From Ciborinia camelliae (Eukaryota; Ascomycota; Leotiomycetes; Helotiales; Sclerotiniaceae), in NCBI GenBank assembly GCA_025890175.1, contig JANPYM010000013.1, positions 1,936,270 through 2,000,269 of the forward strand: a stretch of 64,000 nt of DNA, given 5' to 3'. The stretch's first letter is position 1. Each line of letters opens with the position of its first letter. The translations under genes and the position numbers were made by a program. The notes under the pieces are model-generated. The model worked only from the letters and a program-made list of their open reading frames with translations. It was not told the DNA's origin and did not search any database. Below are positions 21,803-33,547 of the stretch, in pieces.

Positions 21803-24800
21803 ATGGGCCTCGTCGATCCGTCCTCAGATCTTGGAGAGTTCCTCGTCCTTGATGATATCGTACGAGTGAGAGCTTGCGATATAAATCAAGTCCCGATTTT
21901 TGCCTATCCACCACCGGGTAAAGGCGTGGCTGATTTTGATCTTTTCACGGGGAAAGATTTGGATAGATTTGTTGACCAAGCTGCTAAGGCATATTTACAA
22001 TGTGGTTGTGCTCCGGTAAGTCTTTTGAGGGCATTGATTCATTTACTTCCACTGACGAAACCAAGGACCAAAGTAAAGTGATTGCCCTTGCAGGTCCATC
22101 CGATCTTGATTATCTGGTATCATTGTTCGCATTAAGTAGATTGGGATACACGGTCCTGCTACTGTCACCAAGACTTGCAGCACCCGCTATCACGAACCTT
22201 CTTAAGACGACAGATTGTGATACCATCGTTCACACAAATCTATCCATAGTAGTCTCGAACGTATTGGAAGTTAAAAAAGACTTTCATCCCGCAAAACTAA
22301 GAATGATTTCTATGGCAACACGTGATATATACGACAAGCCAGAACTTTCCGAGGAGCCTCGATTTATGCGGAGAATTGACAAACAGAAGGAGAGAAAGAA
22401 GATAGCGATAATATGTCATTCCTCCGGCTCCACCGGCCTCCCAAAACCTATATATCAACCGCACAATCGTTTCATTGCCACTATTTCCAACCAAGAAGGA
22501 ACGTGTGAGTTCACGACCTTTCCCCTGTATCATAGCTGGGGAAATAAAGTCTGCGTTAATACGATGTGGATGCGAAAAACTATGTACATGCATAGTGCTA
22601 CAGAGCCGATGACGGCAGATGGGTTGGTTAAAGTCTTGCGAAAAATTAAACCTTCCGTTCTGCATGCGGCTCCATATGCTCTTAAATTACTTGGGGAAAC
22701 TCAGAAAGGGGTTGAAGAGATGGCGTGTTGTTCCGAGGTCCTTTACAGCGGTAGCCAATGCCCAGATAGTCTTGGTGATTACCTTACAAGCAAGTGAGAA
22801 TGATCAGTTCCTTTATTTCTCCTCTGTGTGATATCCAATCATGCTTTCAATCATGCTTTAGAATGTCCCTCTTCGCATTCCGTCCATTTTCCATAATAGT
22901 TCAGGATGTCCGATGATATCTAGATTTTGCTCCGATGGAGAGGGGATCGCTGACTTGTCTCTTATTTAGGGGTGTTGTGCTTAATACGTTGTTTGGCGCG
23001 TACGTATTTGTGAAGCAGTTAAAATTATAAATCAGAAATGGCTGAACATAAATCTAGGACAGAGTTTGGCTCGTTTGGGTCAAGTAGAGGTCGTGCGCCT
23101 GGTGATCACAGCTGGAACTACCTCCGAATCTTACCGTCGGTGCAACCACATGTACAGATGAAGCCAATAGGAAACAATACATATGAAAGTGTCTTTCTCC
23201 CATCTTTATCACAACTCGTGACATCCAATTCCAATGATCCTCCTGGATCTTACCACTCTAAGGATATCTTCAGCCCACATCCTACAATTCCCAATGCTTG
23301 GAAATATCTAGGCAGAATTGATGACCGGATTACATTAATCAATGGAGAAAAGGTTCTTCCAACCCCGATAGAAGGACGTATTAAGCATGAAGTGCTTGTG
23401 AGAGAAGCTGTAGTCTTTGGGATTCAAAAGGCCTTACCAGGACTTCTTGTTATCCGCTCAGAAGCAGCGCGAGATATGTCTGATGAGGAATTCATAGATG
23501 GTATATGGCCTGCTATTGAAGAGGCTAATGCGAATGCAGAGAGTTTCTCCCAAATAGACAGGGGAATGATACTCATTCTCCCGGCTGGAACCGACTATCC
23601 CGTGACAGACAAAGGATCCATTATTCGCGCTCAGGTATATCATAATTTTGCCGACCAAATCGAGGATGTATACCAGAGGTTTGAAGGTACTGAGAAGGGA
23701 ACTTTGGAACTCGAGGGATCGGAACTTGAAGAATATATTCTGAGAATGTTTGTTGATGATTTGGGTATCCAGCTCTCAAATGCCGAAGATGACTTTTTTG
23801 CTGCTGGTATGGATAGTCTCAAATCTATACAAGCAAGAGGCTTGCTTCTTAAGAAGCTATCTATGGGTGGCAACATTCGAAAGTTAAGTCAAAATGTAGT
23901 GTTCGAAAGTGGCAATGTGGTCAAACTAGCCAAGACATTATATGCTATTCGAAAAGGGGAAGACACAACAGATAAAGATGACGCACTTGAAGCCATGAGG
24001 AAGTCAATCAAGAAATACTCCACCTTTAAACCACATAATCCGGGCACGACCACTTCTCAAAAGTTAGTTGTGGTACGTTTTCTCAAGCTGCTTTACATGC
24101 GTTTTCGTTGACGAGATTTGTAGGTTCTTACAGGCGCTACTGGCTCTCTAGGCGCTCATTTTCTGGCACAACTTTTACTCACGGATAGAGTCCACAAAGT
24201 CTATTGTTTGGTGCGAGGTGAAAATCCAAATGCGCGAATTATCGAGTCCTTGATGAAAAGGGGCCTTGGCGAGATCTCCTCCGATTCACGACTCGTGGGA
24301 TTGACAAGCGATTTAAGTAATCCTGATCTTGGCCTCTCAGCGTCAAAACTCGAAGCATTGAAAGAAGAAACCACTCATATAATTCATGCAGCTTGGGCAG
24401 TCAACTTTAATGTTGGCTTCCCAGCTTTTGAGAAAGATCTTGCGGGGGTATATAACCTTATCCAATTATCCCTCTCAACGGCATCCCCAACCCCCGCACG
24501 ATTTTTCTTCTGCTCTTCTATTTCCGTGGCGATGGGTGGGGGCTTCGTGGCCACAGTCCCCGAAGATTTTGTGGATATTTCTAGGTGTTCTTCGGGTGGT
24601 TACGGGCGTTCTAAATGGGTAGCCGAACAGATCATTCATCAAGCATCGTTGAGTTATGGCGCCGACTCTCACGTGTTGAGGATTGGACAAATTGTAGGCG
24701 ATGGAAAGTTGGGGATCTGGAATGAGACGGAAGCGATACCTCTGATGATCCGATCCGCGCTGACTCTCGAAATACTTCCAAGATTAAACATTGTAAGTCC

Positions 24801-25290
24801 TTCCTCCTTTGAAAGCCTAAAATGAGGAATGTCATGACACCACACTGATAACTCTTCACAGGACTGCTCTTGGATCCCTGTTGATACTCTAGCATCCGTC
24901 CTTCTCGACCTATTATTTCTCCAGAAAACTCCAGAATTGGTTTACAATCTCCGATCCCCCCGTACATTTTCTTGGACATCAACACTACTTCCACTGCTCA
25001 AATCATCAGGTCTTAATTTTACGCCATCTTCGACTTCTATCTGGTTGGCTAAACTCAGAGAAAGTGCTAATACTACCGCTGCCGATCAAAATCCCGCGGT
25101 CAAATTGCTGGAGTATTATGAGAGAGCTTATGGCAAGGGAAATGCTGTAGGAACGGTCGAATTTGAGACGGGTAAGGCAGAGAGGGATAGTGAGAGTTTG
25201 AGAAATACCCCCGATCTGGTGAAAGAGGGATATGTTGATAAGTTTATGGAAACTTGGTTGAAGAGTTGGGGTGAAAAGGTATCTGGATAG
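21803..25290 (+). CDS. NRPS-like adenylation-thiolation-reductase (A-T-R)
   Basis: Six exons: 21803-22015, 22066-22793, 22970-22999 (only 30 nt), 23058-24072, 24124-24792 and 24862-25290; 1027 aa. The adenylation domain spans ~1-550 with the phosphate-binding loop SSGSTGLPKP at ~189, FGATEFG (restored by splicing) and YLGRIDDRITLINGEKV. The carrier domain has the phosphopantetheine serine in FFAAGMDSLKS at ~571. The reductase starts at ~663 with TGATGSLGAHF and has the catalytic tyrosine and lysine in GYGRSK at ~821. There is no condensation domain. Such enzymes activate a carboxylic acid as AMP ester, load it as thioester and release it by NADPH reduction as an aldehyde (or alcohol), like Lys2-type aryl-acid reductases. 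The substrate is unknown. It follows the monooxygenase on the same strand. Confidence 0.9.
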
Positions 25291-25551
25291 ACTGCCTATA
25301 AGGGGGTATCAATGCGATGTGGGGGCCAAAAATGCGGGGTAAATAGTGTCAGGATTGAATATCTCTAGGTATCATAATTTACTGAATTTGGAGCCGATTA
25401 GTCTACATTTTCTTTTGATAGATCAATTCATGTTACCGCCAACATCTTTCGGAGGTTTGTCTTATCATTGATGATAAGAGAAGACATTGATGTCCTTACC
25501 TACTGCAACCTGATAGAACCACCAGGTTATTCGCGAGACGTACATAAAAAT

Positions 25552-25999
25552 CTACAACGGCCATTTTCCAACCCCAATTATTTCCATCTTCGCATTCTCC
25601 CATCTCCGCCGATCAAAAGCATAGTGTGCTTCCTCTTCAGGAGGTCCATCGCCAACACGATGCAAAACCACAAGATCCTCCAACGTCGCCGCTCTCATCA
25701 AACCCCGAAATGGAGCATTGATCGCATACGTATCGAGTGTGATTTCCGCACAGTCCGATTCGTGGAATCCATACTCAACCAGCGCACACAGCGTCTCCAT
25801 CGCACACCCCCAGCCGGTGATGGTTTCTGTGCCTCGAGTCGTTCACCTTGGTCTGCTATCGATAGGTCTGGATCGACGAATTCGCCAAATGAGTTATTCT
25901 TGGGATTACTCCGTATCAGCGCCAATGGTCGGTCGAGCGTCGGAAGATAGTCCGCTGCGGAGGATGAGATGTGGTGTGTTAAGTTGACGGGCTGACGGG
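25552..25999 (-). pseudogene. Degenerate GNAT N-acetyltransferase relic
   Basis: The last 82 codons (25800-25552) read like the C-terminus of a fungal GNAT protein: ALVEYGF, LDTYAINAPFRGLM, YAFDRRRWE and a terminal KWPL. The frame stays open upstream for 14 more codons (TITGWGCAMETL, resembling the GKGYATEA acetyl-CoA loop) and is then blocked by a TGA. Plausible upstream sequence (LPTLDRPLALIRSN, FGEFVDPDLSIAD) sits in another minus-strand frame, with no start codon and no usable intron between them. I read this as a 5'-truncated, frameshifted copy. It lies between the NRPS-like gene and the amidase. The family call is moderate; a sequencing error is the alternative. Confidence 0.4.
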
Positions 26000-26543
26000 C
26001 ATGGGGAGGTGGGTGGGTGTGTGGTTATAGATTCTTGAGACATTTTTATCGTATATAAGTTTAATCCAATATAGGTTGTTTATTATCGTGGAGAAATTTG
26101 GGTTTTTACCTACCTTGTATCTGTACATGTCGAGTTTCATATTTTGGCAGTGAAATGAAATATATATATATACTTCTCTGCCAGGTATCTACTAGGTAGG
26201 CATTTTGTGAGTCACAATTTAATCGCCCGCTGCACTAATATTTATATGTATGAGAGCAAACGATCACCAAATACTGGTATGTTGGTGATACTTTAACCTT
26301 AGCGCGAGTGGGTTGTTATTGTATCGGCAGTCATCAGACCGGGGTATAAGTAAGCATATGCATGTCCCATGTTAATCTGCGGATAGTCGCCGATATCATT
26401 TCTTGAGACATGACTGAGGAGGAGCTCGTAGCCCAAGGAAGTCCTCATAAAGTAGCCCAAAACACCAGTAAAAAATTGAAGTTTTCGTATGACGGGTTCC
26501 ATAGGTCTTACGATTGATTTACAGTAACGACATCGATAACACC
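26000..26543. other. Intergenic, upstream of the amidase
   Basis: AT-rich, with a TATATATATA run near 26161-26171 and a CTACTAGGTAGG tract near 26188. No gene is visible. It must contain the amidase promoter. Confidence 0.45.
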
Positions 26544-28817
26544 ATGATGACGTCTCCGTCTTCAACAGAAGCTCATACCTTGACAATTGGTATTGGTCCA
26601 AATTCATACCTCCTTGGAGAAGGCTTGCAGACAGATATTGAGATTGATTCAAATGGAACCCCAGAGCCTGTAACCATCCTATCTGTCAATGGAGATAATG
26701 ATTCCATCACTCCATCATGGTTGTTATCCAAATACGAAGAGCTATCCAGGCTAGATGATGTCTGGTGTGACGCGTTTACCCGCCATATCTTTGTGCACAA
26801 TACGCCAGGAGTATTGAGTCTAGTAACCAGTTCTGGTACACCGCAGGCACAGGAAACCAAGAATTTTAGATATCGAGGAGATCCTCTTCCTACGGGACCT
26901 TATGTTTTGAGCGGCTCAACAATCCACCCTGTCTATAAGTTATATCCGGATCCTCTGAATGCGTTTGTCTATGGTGTCATACCAACTTCGCTCGGAAGCA
27001 ATCGGTACGAACTATGTCCATTATGGATATAACTTCTAATGCTAATACTGCCTTGTTAGCTATCAAAGAGTACCCATTGGCTATATTCCCATCCCATCAC
27101 GATTGTACTCGCCTTTACCGTCCATAAGCTTTCCTCTCTCAGGTAAACGCATAGCAGTGAAGGATATCTTTGACCTCGAAGGTGTCAAAACCACTGTCTG
27201 TAGCAAAGCGTACGAAGCCCTCCAAGATGCATCCCGCAAGACAGCTCCATCAATACAAAAGCTTATCGATCAAGGAGCTGTGATAATTGGGAAAGTCAAG
27301 ACAACTCCCTTTGCATGCGGAATGGGACCAAGAGACTGGGGAGACTATCAACCACCATTTAATCCTCGAGGAGACGGGTATCTCGATGCGGGCTGTAGTA
27401 GCGCAGGGAGTGGTGCTGCGCTTGCGGGGTATGAGTGGTTAGATTTCACCATCGGATCGGATTGTGAGTATTGTATTTTCTGATTGTGTTTCTGACTAAT
27501 TGATATTGTAGCCCTTGGAAGTATGGTTGGTCCCGCAGCACTGAACGGACTTTTTGGCATCAGGCCAACTCATGGTCGGATCTCTTGCGAAGGCGTTGTT
27601 CCGATATCATCGTAAGACATTATTCTAGACCTTAAGGAGACGTTAGGATGGTTAACAAGGTAGATATCTTGATACACCTGGCATTTTCAGTCGAGACATA
27701 TCAGAGTTCAGTACTGTGACGAAACTATGGCTCGGTTCATCTGATCCAAAAGTTCCTTTCACGGTAACTTTTCTCCCCTAATCGATGTAAATCATTGGCG
27801 GACTTATATTAATAGATGCCTACGAAAATAACCATCCTCCCGGAAAGATTCGCAAACTTTGTTCCAGAGGGAAAGAGAGTAATGGAAGATTTCTTGCAAG
27901 ATTTTGAGAAGGCCATCCGACTTCGTCGCACTACAATCACCATGGATGAGCTGTGGAAATCACATGCACCAGTAAGCTCGTCTGGGAAGAACTTTGTGGA
28001 ATTTTTTGAAACGGTAAGCAGTACTAGTATCTAGAATAAAGTATGGCGCTCCATCCTAATTCCGGCAGACTTTAGCACACATTCAACTCTATGGTCACTA
28101 CAACAACACCGCCTCATTCCGAGCAGATTACAGAAAGAAGTTCGGCGTGGAACCATATGCCGAACCATTACTCCGCTATAAATGGTAGGTTCATTTCTTT
28201 CGCAATACCAGCATCTGATACTAACCAATGTAAGGAATCTCGGTTCCAAACTCACCACAGAACAGCTTAGCACCGCATTGGAAGAGAAAGAAATCTTTAC
28301 CAATTTCATCAGAGACCATATCTTTGACGAAGGAGGGGTACTGCTCTTACCTTATGGCAATGCAGATGTATCATATCGTGATGAGTATTCCGGGTTTGTT
28401 TCTGTGTGTCTTGGATATCCAACCCTCGTACTAACTATAGGGTAGATCTATAGAAGAATGGGGCGCACGATGGCAAGGATTTAATGTTCCTGTTACTGCA
28501 TTCTCGTCACTTGGTGGGGGACCAGCTGTGTCAATTCCGGGTATGTTCTCCCCGAAAACCAGAAATGTCTAGAGATGCGCTGATCGAAATCAAATAGTCG
28601 GACAGCGAATTTACGATTCGAAAGTGACGGGGACGAAAGAATATCATCCTGTTGGTTTGATGCTACTAGGTGCTCCAGGTAAGATACTAATATAGCGTTC
28701 TTGAAAGAAAACCTGACAAGTCTAGGTACGGATGAATACCTTGTTGAATTGGTGAAACATGTGCTAGTGACCTCCGGTCGATCATTGAGTGTCAAGACTG
28801 GACCGCTTGCATTTTGA
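26544..28817 (+). CDS. Amidase-signature protein with Arp1-like N-terminal domain
   Basis: Ten exons: 26544-27004, 27060-27463, 27512-27611, 27664-27763, 27816-28013, 28069-28184, 28235-28393, 28446-28540, 28598-28678 and 28726-28817; 601 aa, all phases consistent. The first ~150 residues form a fungal N-terminal domain often labelled 'scytalone dehydratase-like Arp1' in databases (from memory). The amidase core follows: catalytic lysine in RIAVKDIFD (~190), serine-rich loop GCSSAGSGAALAGYEW (~265) and DFTIGSDSLGSMVGPA, which aligns with the usual TDTGGS nucleophile loop, then GLFGIRPTHG. The fold hydrolyses amides; activity is likely because Lys and both Ser positions are kept, although TGGS has become SLGS. 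No signal peptide is seen. It is co-directional with the two oxidoreductase genes upstream and may act on the same product. Confidence 0.85.
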
Positions 28818-28982
28818 GATTTGGGAAATTAAGCAATAATTTCTGAACGATTGTTTTACTGAAATAGCTGAGTTTAGAAAATTGAAAAGTATATCCTTTC
28901 ACATAGTCTGATTTGATTTTAACATGTAAAACCTCCAACTTTTTGCCCTTGACCCCGTTCGTCTTTTGACATGAACCATACC

Positions 28983-31503
28983 TCACAAATTCTCTAGTGG
29001 CAAATATTCCATACTTCCCAGGTAGCTCAAATCAAAATTTGGAAAGTCCTCATTATCGATATCGAAATCTTCAAGGCCGGTCTGTGGAGGAGGGGAATCC
29101 AGCTGGTTCCCAGTTTTTATTACCCCCCTACTCACATCAAATTCTGGGTACATATGTGCGGCTCCATTTTCGGCTTTTTTAGTCTCCCCTTGGTTGTCCC
29201 ATAGAAGAAGTTTCTCCGAGCGCGAGGCGGAAGTATTGGTAATGGAGTTAGAGATTAGAAGAGGGGGTGCAGGTGTGCTATCATCATATACAGAGTCTGA
29301 AAGATCATTCTTGCCAGGTTCTGAAGCCCCCATATCTCGGTTCAAGATATCCAAGTTTGAATTGAGACCGATTTGAGGCGGTGGTGGTTCAAAAAAAAGA
29401 GCCGTTGTTTCTCCTATTTGTTTTGTGGAATGAGACCCGGCAGCTGCGATCTGCGAAGATGAAGTCGGAGATACCCCTTGGTAGGAGCCAGAATGTGGAC
29501 TTGATTTGCTTGCATCATTTGCTACCGTAAGAGTCGAGAAAGATCTATACTTGGCGAAAACCCGCTCCTGGGCATCGCGAATTATCTCTACTAGTTGGCT
29601 CCTGAGTTGCTCCTCCAAGCTATTGATGGTTTCTTCCAATGCAACCCTGACGGCTCTGGGAAGCTCACGACGACAGTATTCTTCATAATCTGCAAGTTGC
29701 TGAAAATCAAGCGACTGCACAAAATCCTCTTGAATTTCTTCAAAAACTTCATGTACGTTAGCTCTTGGTGACGGTATTGGGTATTGCCTAAGATATGTTG
29801 CGAATCTAGAAGAGAATTCTTTAGCTTACAAGGGTCTGGTACTGCTTCTGTGGGAAATATAATTCGGTACATTTCTTTCCATCTGTCTTCTTCGGATTGG
29901 CTGCGATGTGTCTTTTTTTTACTCCTTAACCTCTCTACCATCTCATTAGTAATACCATCTTCTTGGACATCTTTTAAAAGCTCACAGGCTTCTTGTTGCT
30001 TGAGATGATCGTTAACCTCCTGCTGATTGCTGAAGAGCCTCTTGCATCGTTGGCACTGGAATATACGATGATGTCGATACAGATGTCCCCTGGTATTACT
30101 GTCAGAAAATATTTGCTTGGGTGGAGAAAAGCTATTGTACTTTACGCGAGCTACTGTTTCCAAAGGGGTTAGAGCACAAGAACGCCAGTTTCGAACACAG
30201 TACTTTTTAGGGTCATGTTTTCGATACGGGCAAGCAAACTTTCTTGCGTCATCTTGTATGCGAGAACACGTCGGGAAATTCCTGGGTCTCTTGGGATTTC
30301 TGCCCTCGTTTTCTTCATTATCCGAGTCATTACCTTGGCTCCACCGCTTCCTGTCCGTGCCTTGTTCACTGCTTTTGCGACTTTCTGAATTCTTGGAGAT
30401 TGTAGGTAAGTCTGTCTTTGAGCTTGAACTTGTATTCTGCCCGGCCGTAGAACTCGTTCTTGAATCATTATACTGGCTTGAACCCGTGCTTTGTATTGTA
30501 TTTTCATTGCATCTGAGTGATTGTAAGTATTTCTCGTGGCATAAGAGACGCTAGGTATTCAGATATACATGGTGTCTTCTCTTTTCCCATTGAAAAGTTC
30601 CCAGAACCCCAACATGATGCGATCAATCAATTCATGTTTCAATTCGGAAAATAACGGCTGCGTATCAACAAAACACGCAGCCCGATGCCCCGTCGTTAAG
30701 GCATGATTTTTGATTAGGATATGCATACTAGGAGTCTGAGAACCTTCGCCGTCAGAATCATCATTTACCCAGTCTGTATCATCATCTGGGGACCACGAGG
30801 AGCAAGATTCTGAAAGTGGAGAGGAATCTTGCACTTGTGCCTGTTTGCACGATAAGTCTCGTTCCGAACTCGTGGAACTGCATGGTATGGAATCAAATGG
30901 GATGGCCTCTCCTTCGACAGTAATTGATGGCGTAGGCACATTCTTCTGGGGCAGATTTTGAGAATGCAACCAACTTTTTTTACGGTCTGTGTCCGGTTGA
31001 AACGTCGAATCTCCGTAAATATCTCCGATATGTGAATCATTTGCAGCCATACTTACTAATGACAAAGAGTAAGATTTGCCCTTTTTCATGTTGTTACTTT
31101 CTTCGTTGGACTGAAAAATATAACTATGCCAATTCGTGGCGGGTTCCCGATTCCAGGATGAAGACTTATCGGCCACCCCATTTCCACGTCCACATCCATC
31201 CCTCACCCCTCTACTCTCCGCCATCAAACAATCAAGTTCATCTGCCATCTCATCCTGACATCGACAATCTTTGGCCATCCAATTTCCACATCCACGTCCA
31301 TCCCACATCCCTCTACTCTCTGCCACCCAATAATCAATTTGCATCTTATCCTGATATCCCCGATCTTCGGCTTCACCACCTGCACCAACGCAGCATCCAT
31401 GAACCGAACATTGGGGTTTGGGATGGGATTGAACGACTCGGAGTGGGAATCTATCGCAAGGTTCGAAGGGTTCGAAGGGTGAAATTGAGACTTGGTTATG
31501 CAT
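28983..31503 (-). CDS. C2H2-type zinc-finger protein, expanded fungal family
   Basis: Model of four exons: 31503-30569, 30512-30141, 30089-29830 and 29761-28983; 781 aa. A Ser/Asp-rich N-terminal half is followed by RKFACPYRKHDPKKYC, a TVARVKGHLYRHH segment created by splicing, and FQCQRCKRLF...HL, the Cys/His pattern of a large filamentous-fungal family. Then comes a helical region (VHEVFEEIQEDF...ELPRAVRVALEE) and an acidic Ser/Pro-rich tail. Probably nuclear, perhaps DNA-binding; no target is known. Two points are uncertain. Translation could begin well inside exon 1 (MAANDSHIGD), because the first ~150 codons include an imperfect 100-bp tandem duplication. The last intron needs an acceptor ending AGAG to stay in frame. 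The gene converges on the amidase with 165 bp between the stop codons. Confidence 0.7.
31165..31366. repeat. Imperfect tandem duplication, ~100-bp unit
   Basis: Two copies, about 31165-31269 and 31270-31366, share TTTCCAC-TCCAC, CCTCTACTCT, GCCA, CAATCAA/AATCAAT and CATCTTATCCTGA-like segments. The duplication lies in the 5' part of the C2H2 gene model and produces the repeated protein motif W/VMAESRG-D-GCG on the minus strand. Confidence 0.7.
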
Positions 31504-32035
31504 TGAGTCATTACGATGATCCTTGGGTTTGTCAACCCCGATCTCCGGTCCACCAAATGAGGGGTCGACTCAGAATCCTCGGGCAGTTTATATCCGGAAA
31601 AGGGTCTAAAATTCTCAGATAAGGTGCCTATATTGATGTTTGGGGAAGATTTGCTTCGTATGTGTGTAAAAATGACCTAGGGGCTATCGATGTGCAACTT
31701 GTATCATTATGCTGATGTCTGTAAGAACGTAAAGTTTGTAGGGAAGGAGATTAGGTTTGAGGTTGCGAGGCGGACGGCTGAGCTGACAAGGATTAACGCG
31801 CAGTTGTGCAATTCTTCTCTGTTGCCGGCGTTGATCGCTTGATGTATTCTGGGGTGCAATAGAATCCCTCAAATTGTACATTGTCAGAATGCTTTCATAT
31901 TGATGGTATATAGATAGATGGAAGCGTGTAAAAAAGATGAGGAAGCTCTATAACTTCATCTCGATTCTATCCAAGCTGTACCCAAAAAGAATTTGATTCG
32001 TTCCAATCACCAAATACTTCAGTACATCGGCCGAA
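31504..32035. other. Intergenic between C2H2 and small gene
   Basis: This is the likely head-to-head promoter region of the C2H2 gene (-) and the small gene at 32036 (+). No repeat or further gene is visible. Confidence 0.45.
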
Positions 32036-32337
32036 ATGTCTTCCAGCCACATTGAGAGCGCCACCACGGCCACTAGGACACCCGGTCACTCACCAAAGAG
32101 GTACATATGCACTCACACCCACCCAATCCAACGAGAATATTCTAACCAGCCCGCAGTGCCGAGCAAAAAGCCCAAGACTCCCTGACACTCAACGGCCATC
32201 TCTACGCAGCCCCAAATGTGATCGAACGGCTCAGCCAAGGAGCCACCAGTTCGAAGAAGACATATCGAGCTCAAGCCACAACAACTATTGTGGCTTTTGA
32301 TGAAGCTTTCCAGGGGATGGGAAGACGTGATGCATGA
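32036..32337 (+). CDS. Small hypothetical protein, 81 aa, one intron
   Basis: Two exons, 32036-32100 and 32157-32337, close in frame to 81 aa. The 56-nt intron has a GTACAT donor, a CTAAC branch-like site and a CAG acceptor. The protein starts MSSSHIESATTATRTPGHSP, then has an alanine/glutamine-rich segment and a central NGHLYAAPNVIERLSQG. I recognise no domain, signal or membrane segment. Support is limited to good splice signals, in-frame joining and a head-to-head position with the C2H2 gene; it could be a remnant of a longer gene. Confidence 0.4.
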
Positions 32338-32553
32338 GACAGAAGAGCGCAATGGGTGCATTCGAGTTACGCATTTTCTATGTTGGATTCTGGATGAGTT
32401 GTTCGACAAGTCTTGTAGGATTGAAGGTCATGATGACCGTGTCTCAATTTTTGTCTTGTGGTCTGTGCATCAACCTCAAAATGTATATTAAAATAACTTA
32501 TATGTACTTGTCGTCATGTCGATATGGTATTTTAGACTTTCCACTTTTCTATT

Positions 32554-32601
32554 AGCTTTTCTGAATCGGCTTTAGAACGACCGATTCAGTTCGGAAAAGC
32601 T
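32554..32601. repeat. Hairpin-forming inverted repeat
   Basis: AGCTTTTC-TGAATCGG (32554-32569) pairs with CCGATTCA-GTTCG-GAAAAGCT (32581-32601): a 16-bp stem with a five-base bulge on one side and a loop of 11 nt. It lies about 220 bp after the small gene and just before a purine-rich minisatellite. Confidence 0.75.
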
Positions 32602-32607
32602 AGTAGA

Positions 32608-32680
32608 GGACAGGAAGGGCAGGAAGGGCAGGAAGGGCAGGAAGGGCAAAAAGGGCAGAAAAGGCAAAAAGAGAAAGGGT
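32608..32680. repeat. Purine minisatellite, 9-bp AGGAAGGGC unit
   Basis: About four tandem AGGAAGGGC units, then degenerate AAAAAGGGC and AGAAAAGGC units, form an almost pure purine strand. Confidence 0.8.
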
Positions 32681-33547
32681 ACCTAGTACAAGCCTGATCA
32701 ATAAATTCTATATAAGAATCCAACTCCAACCCAACATACAACCAGCACAATAAATAAAATAAACCAACATCCGGGTCAGCAACGCAACGGGGGACATCAT
32801 TTTATCACGTACCCTTCAATTATATAATTTATATAGGCACCTAGATAATGAGATAAACAACCATCAAACATATTCACGAGAGCGACTCGGAAGCTGCAAA
32901 TACAGAACGAGAAGATTCACGAGGAAACCTGGATCATGATTTTTTTGGGATGATTCTATCCTCCAAAAGGACCTCGAGTTCTTGCATTGCCATGGATTGT
33001 ATGCAGATGTGATTCTTAGTCTTGATAACGTGCTTGTAGATTCAATCTGAATCACGACGTAAAATTTCAATTGCCGGAGGAGGGAAAAGCAGATGAAAGA
33101 TCTCCCTTCGATGAATCAACGATGCAGGGAAGAAGTGATCGATCATCCATTATGAAAGGATATCTATCCGAATCACGATCTGAATCTATTCAAACGATGA
33201 GAGAATTGAAAAAAAAAAACAAGTGTTAAATTTTCTGTTGTTATATAGACTTCAATAACGAGAGATAAAAAGCAAACACCCTGTCCGTCTGTATATGCAA
33301 ATGATTAAAACTCCTTTTTATCTGTAGGACTCGTACAGCATTTCTAGCACCAGCCACAACCCCCCCTCTCCTTCTCCTTTCAAAAAACGCTCGAAATATG
33401 CAGCCACCTAATTGTGTACTTGAAAATGTCATTAAGCAATATGGATTATATCTAACATGTCGCTACGCTTAATATCGAACACCGTGGATAACTTTGAAGA
33501 CCAGTCCTGCGCCGTAAACAAATGATGAAAATCTGCAAGCAACAGAA
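32681..33547. other. Intergenic, 3' side of the GT2 gene
   Basis: No gene is visible. AT-rich, with ATATAATTTATATA-type sequence near 32820 and runs of A near 33210 and of C near 33361. It probably contains the 3' untranslated region of the minus-strand glycosyltransferase. Confidence 0.5.
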
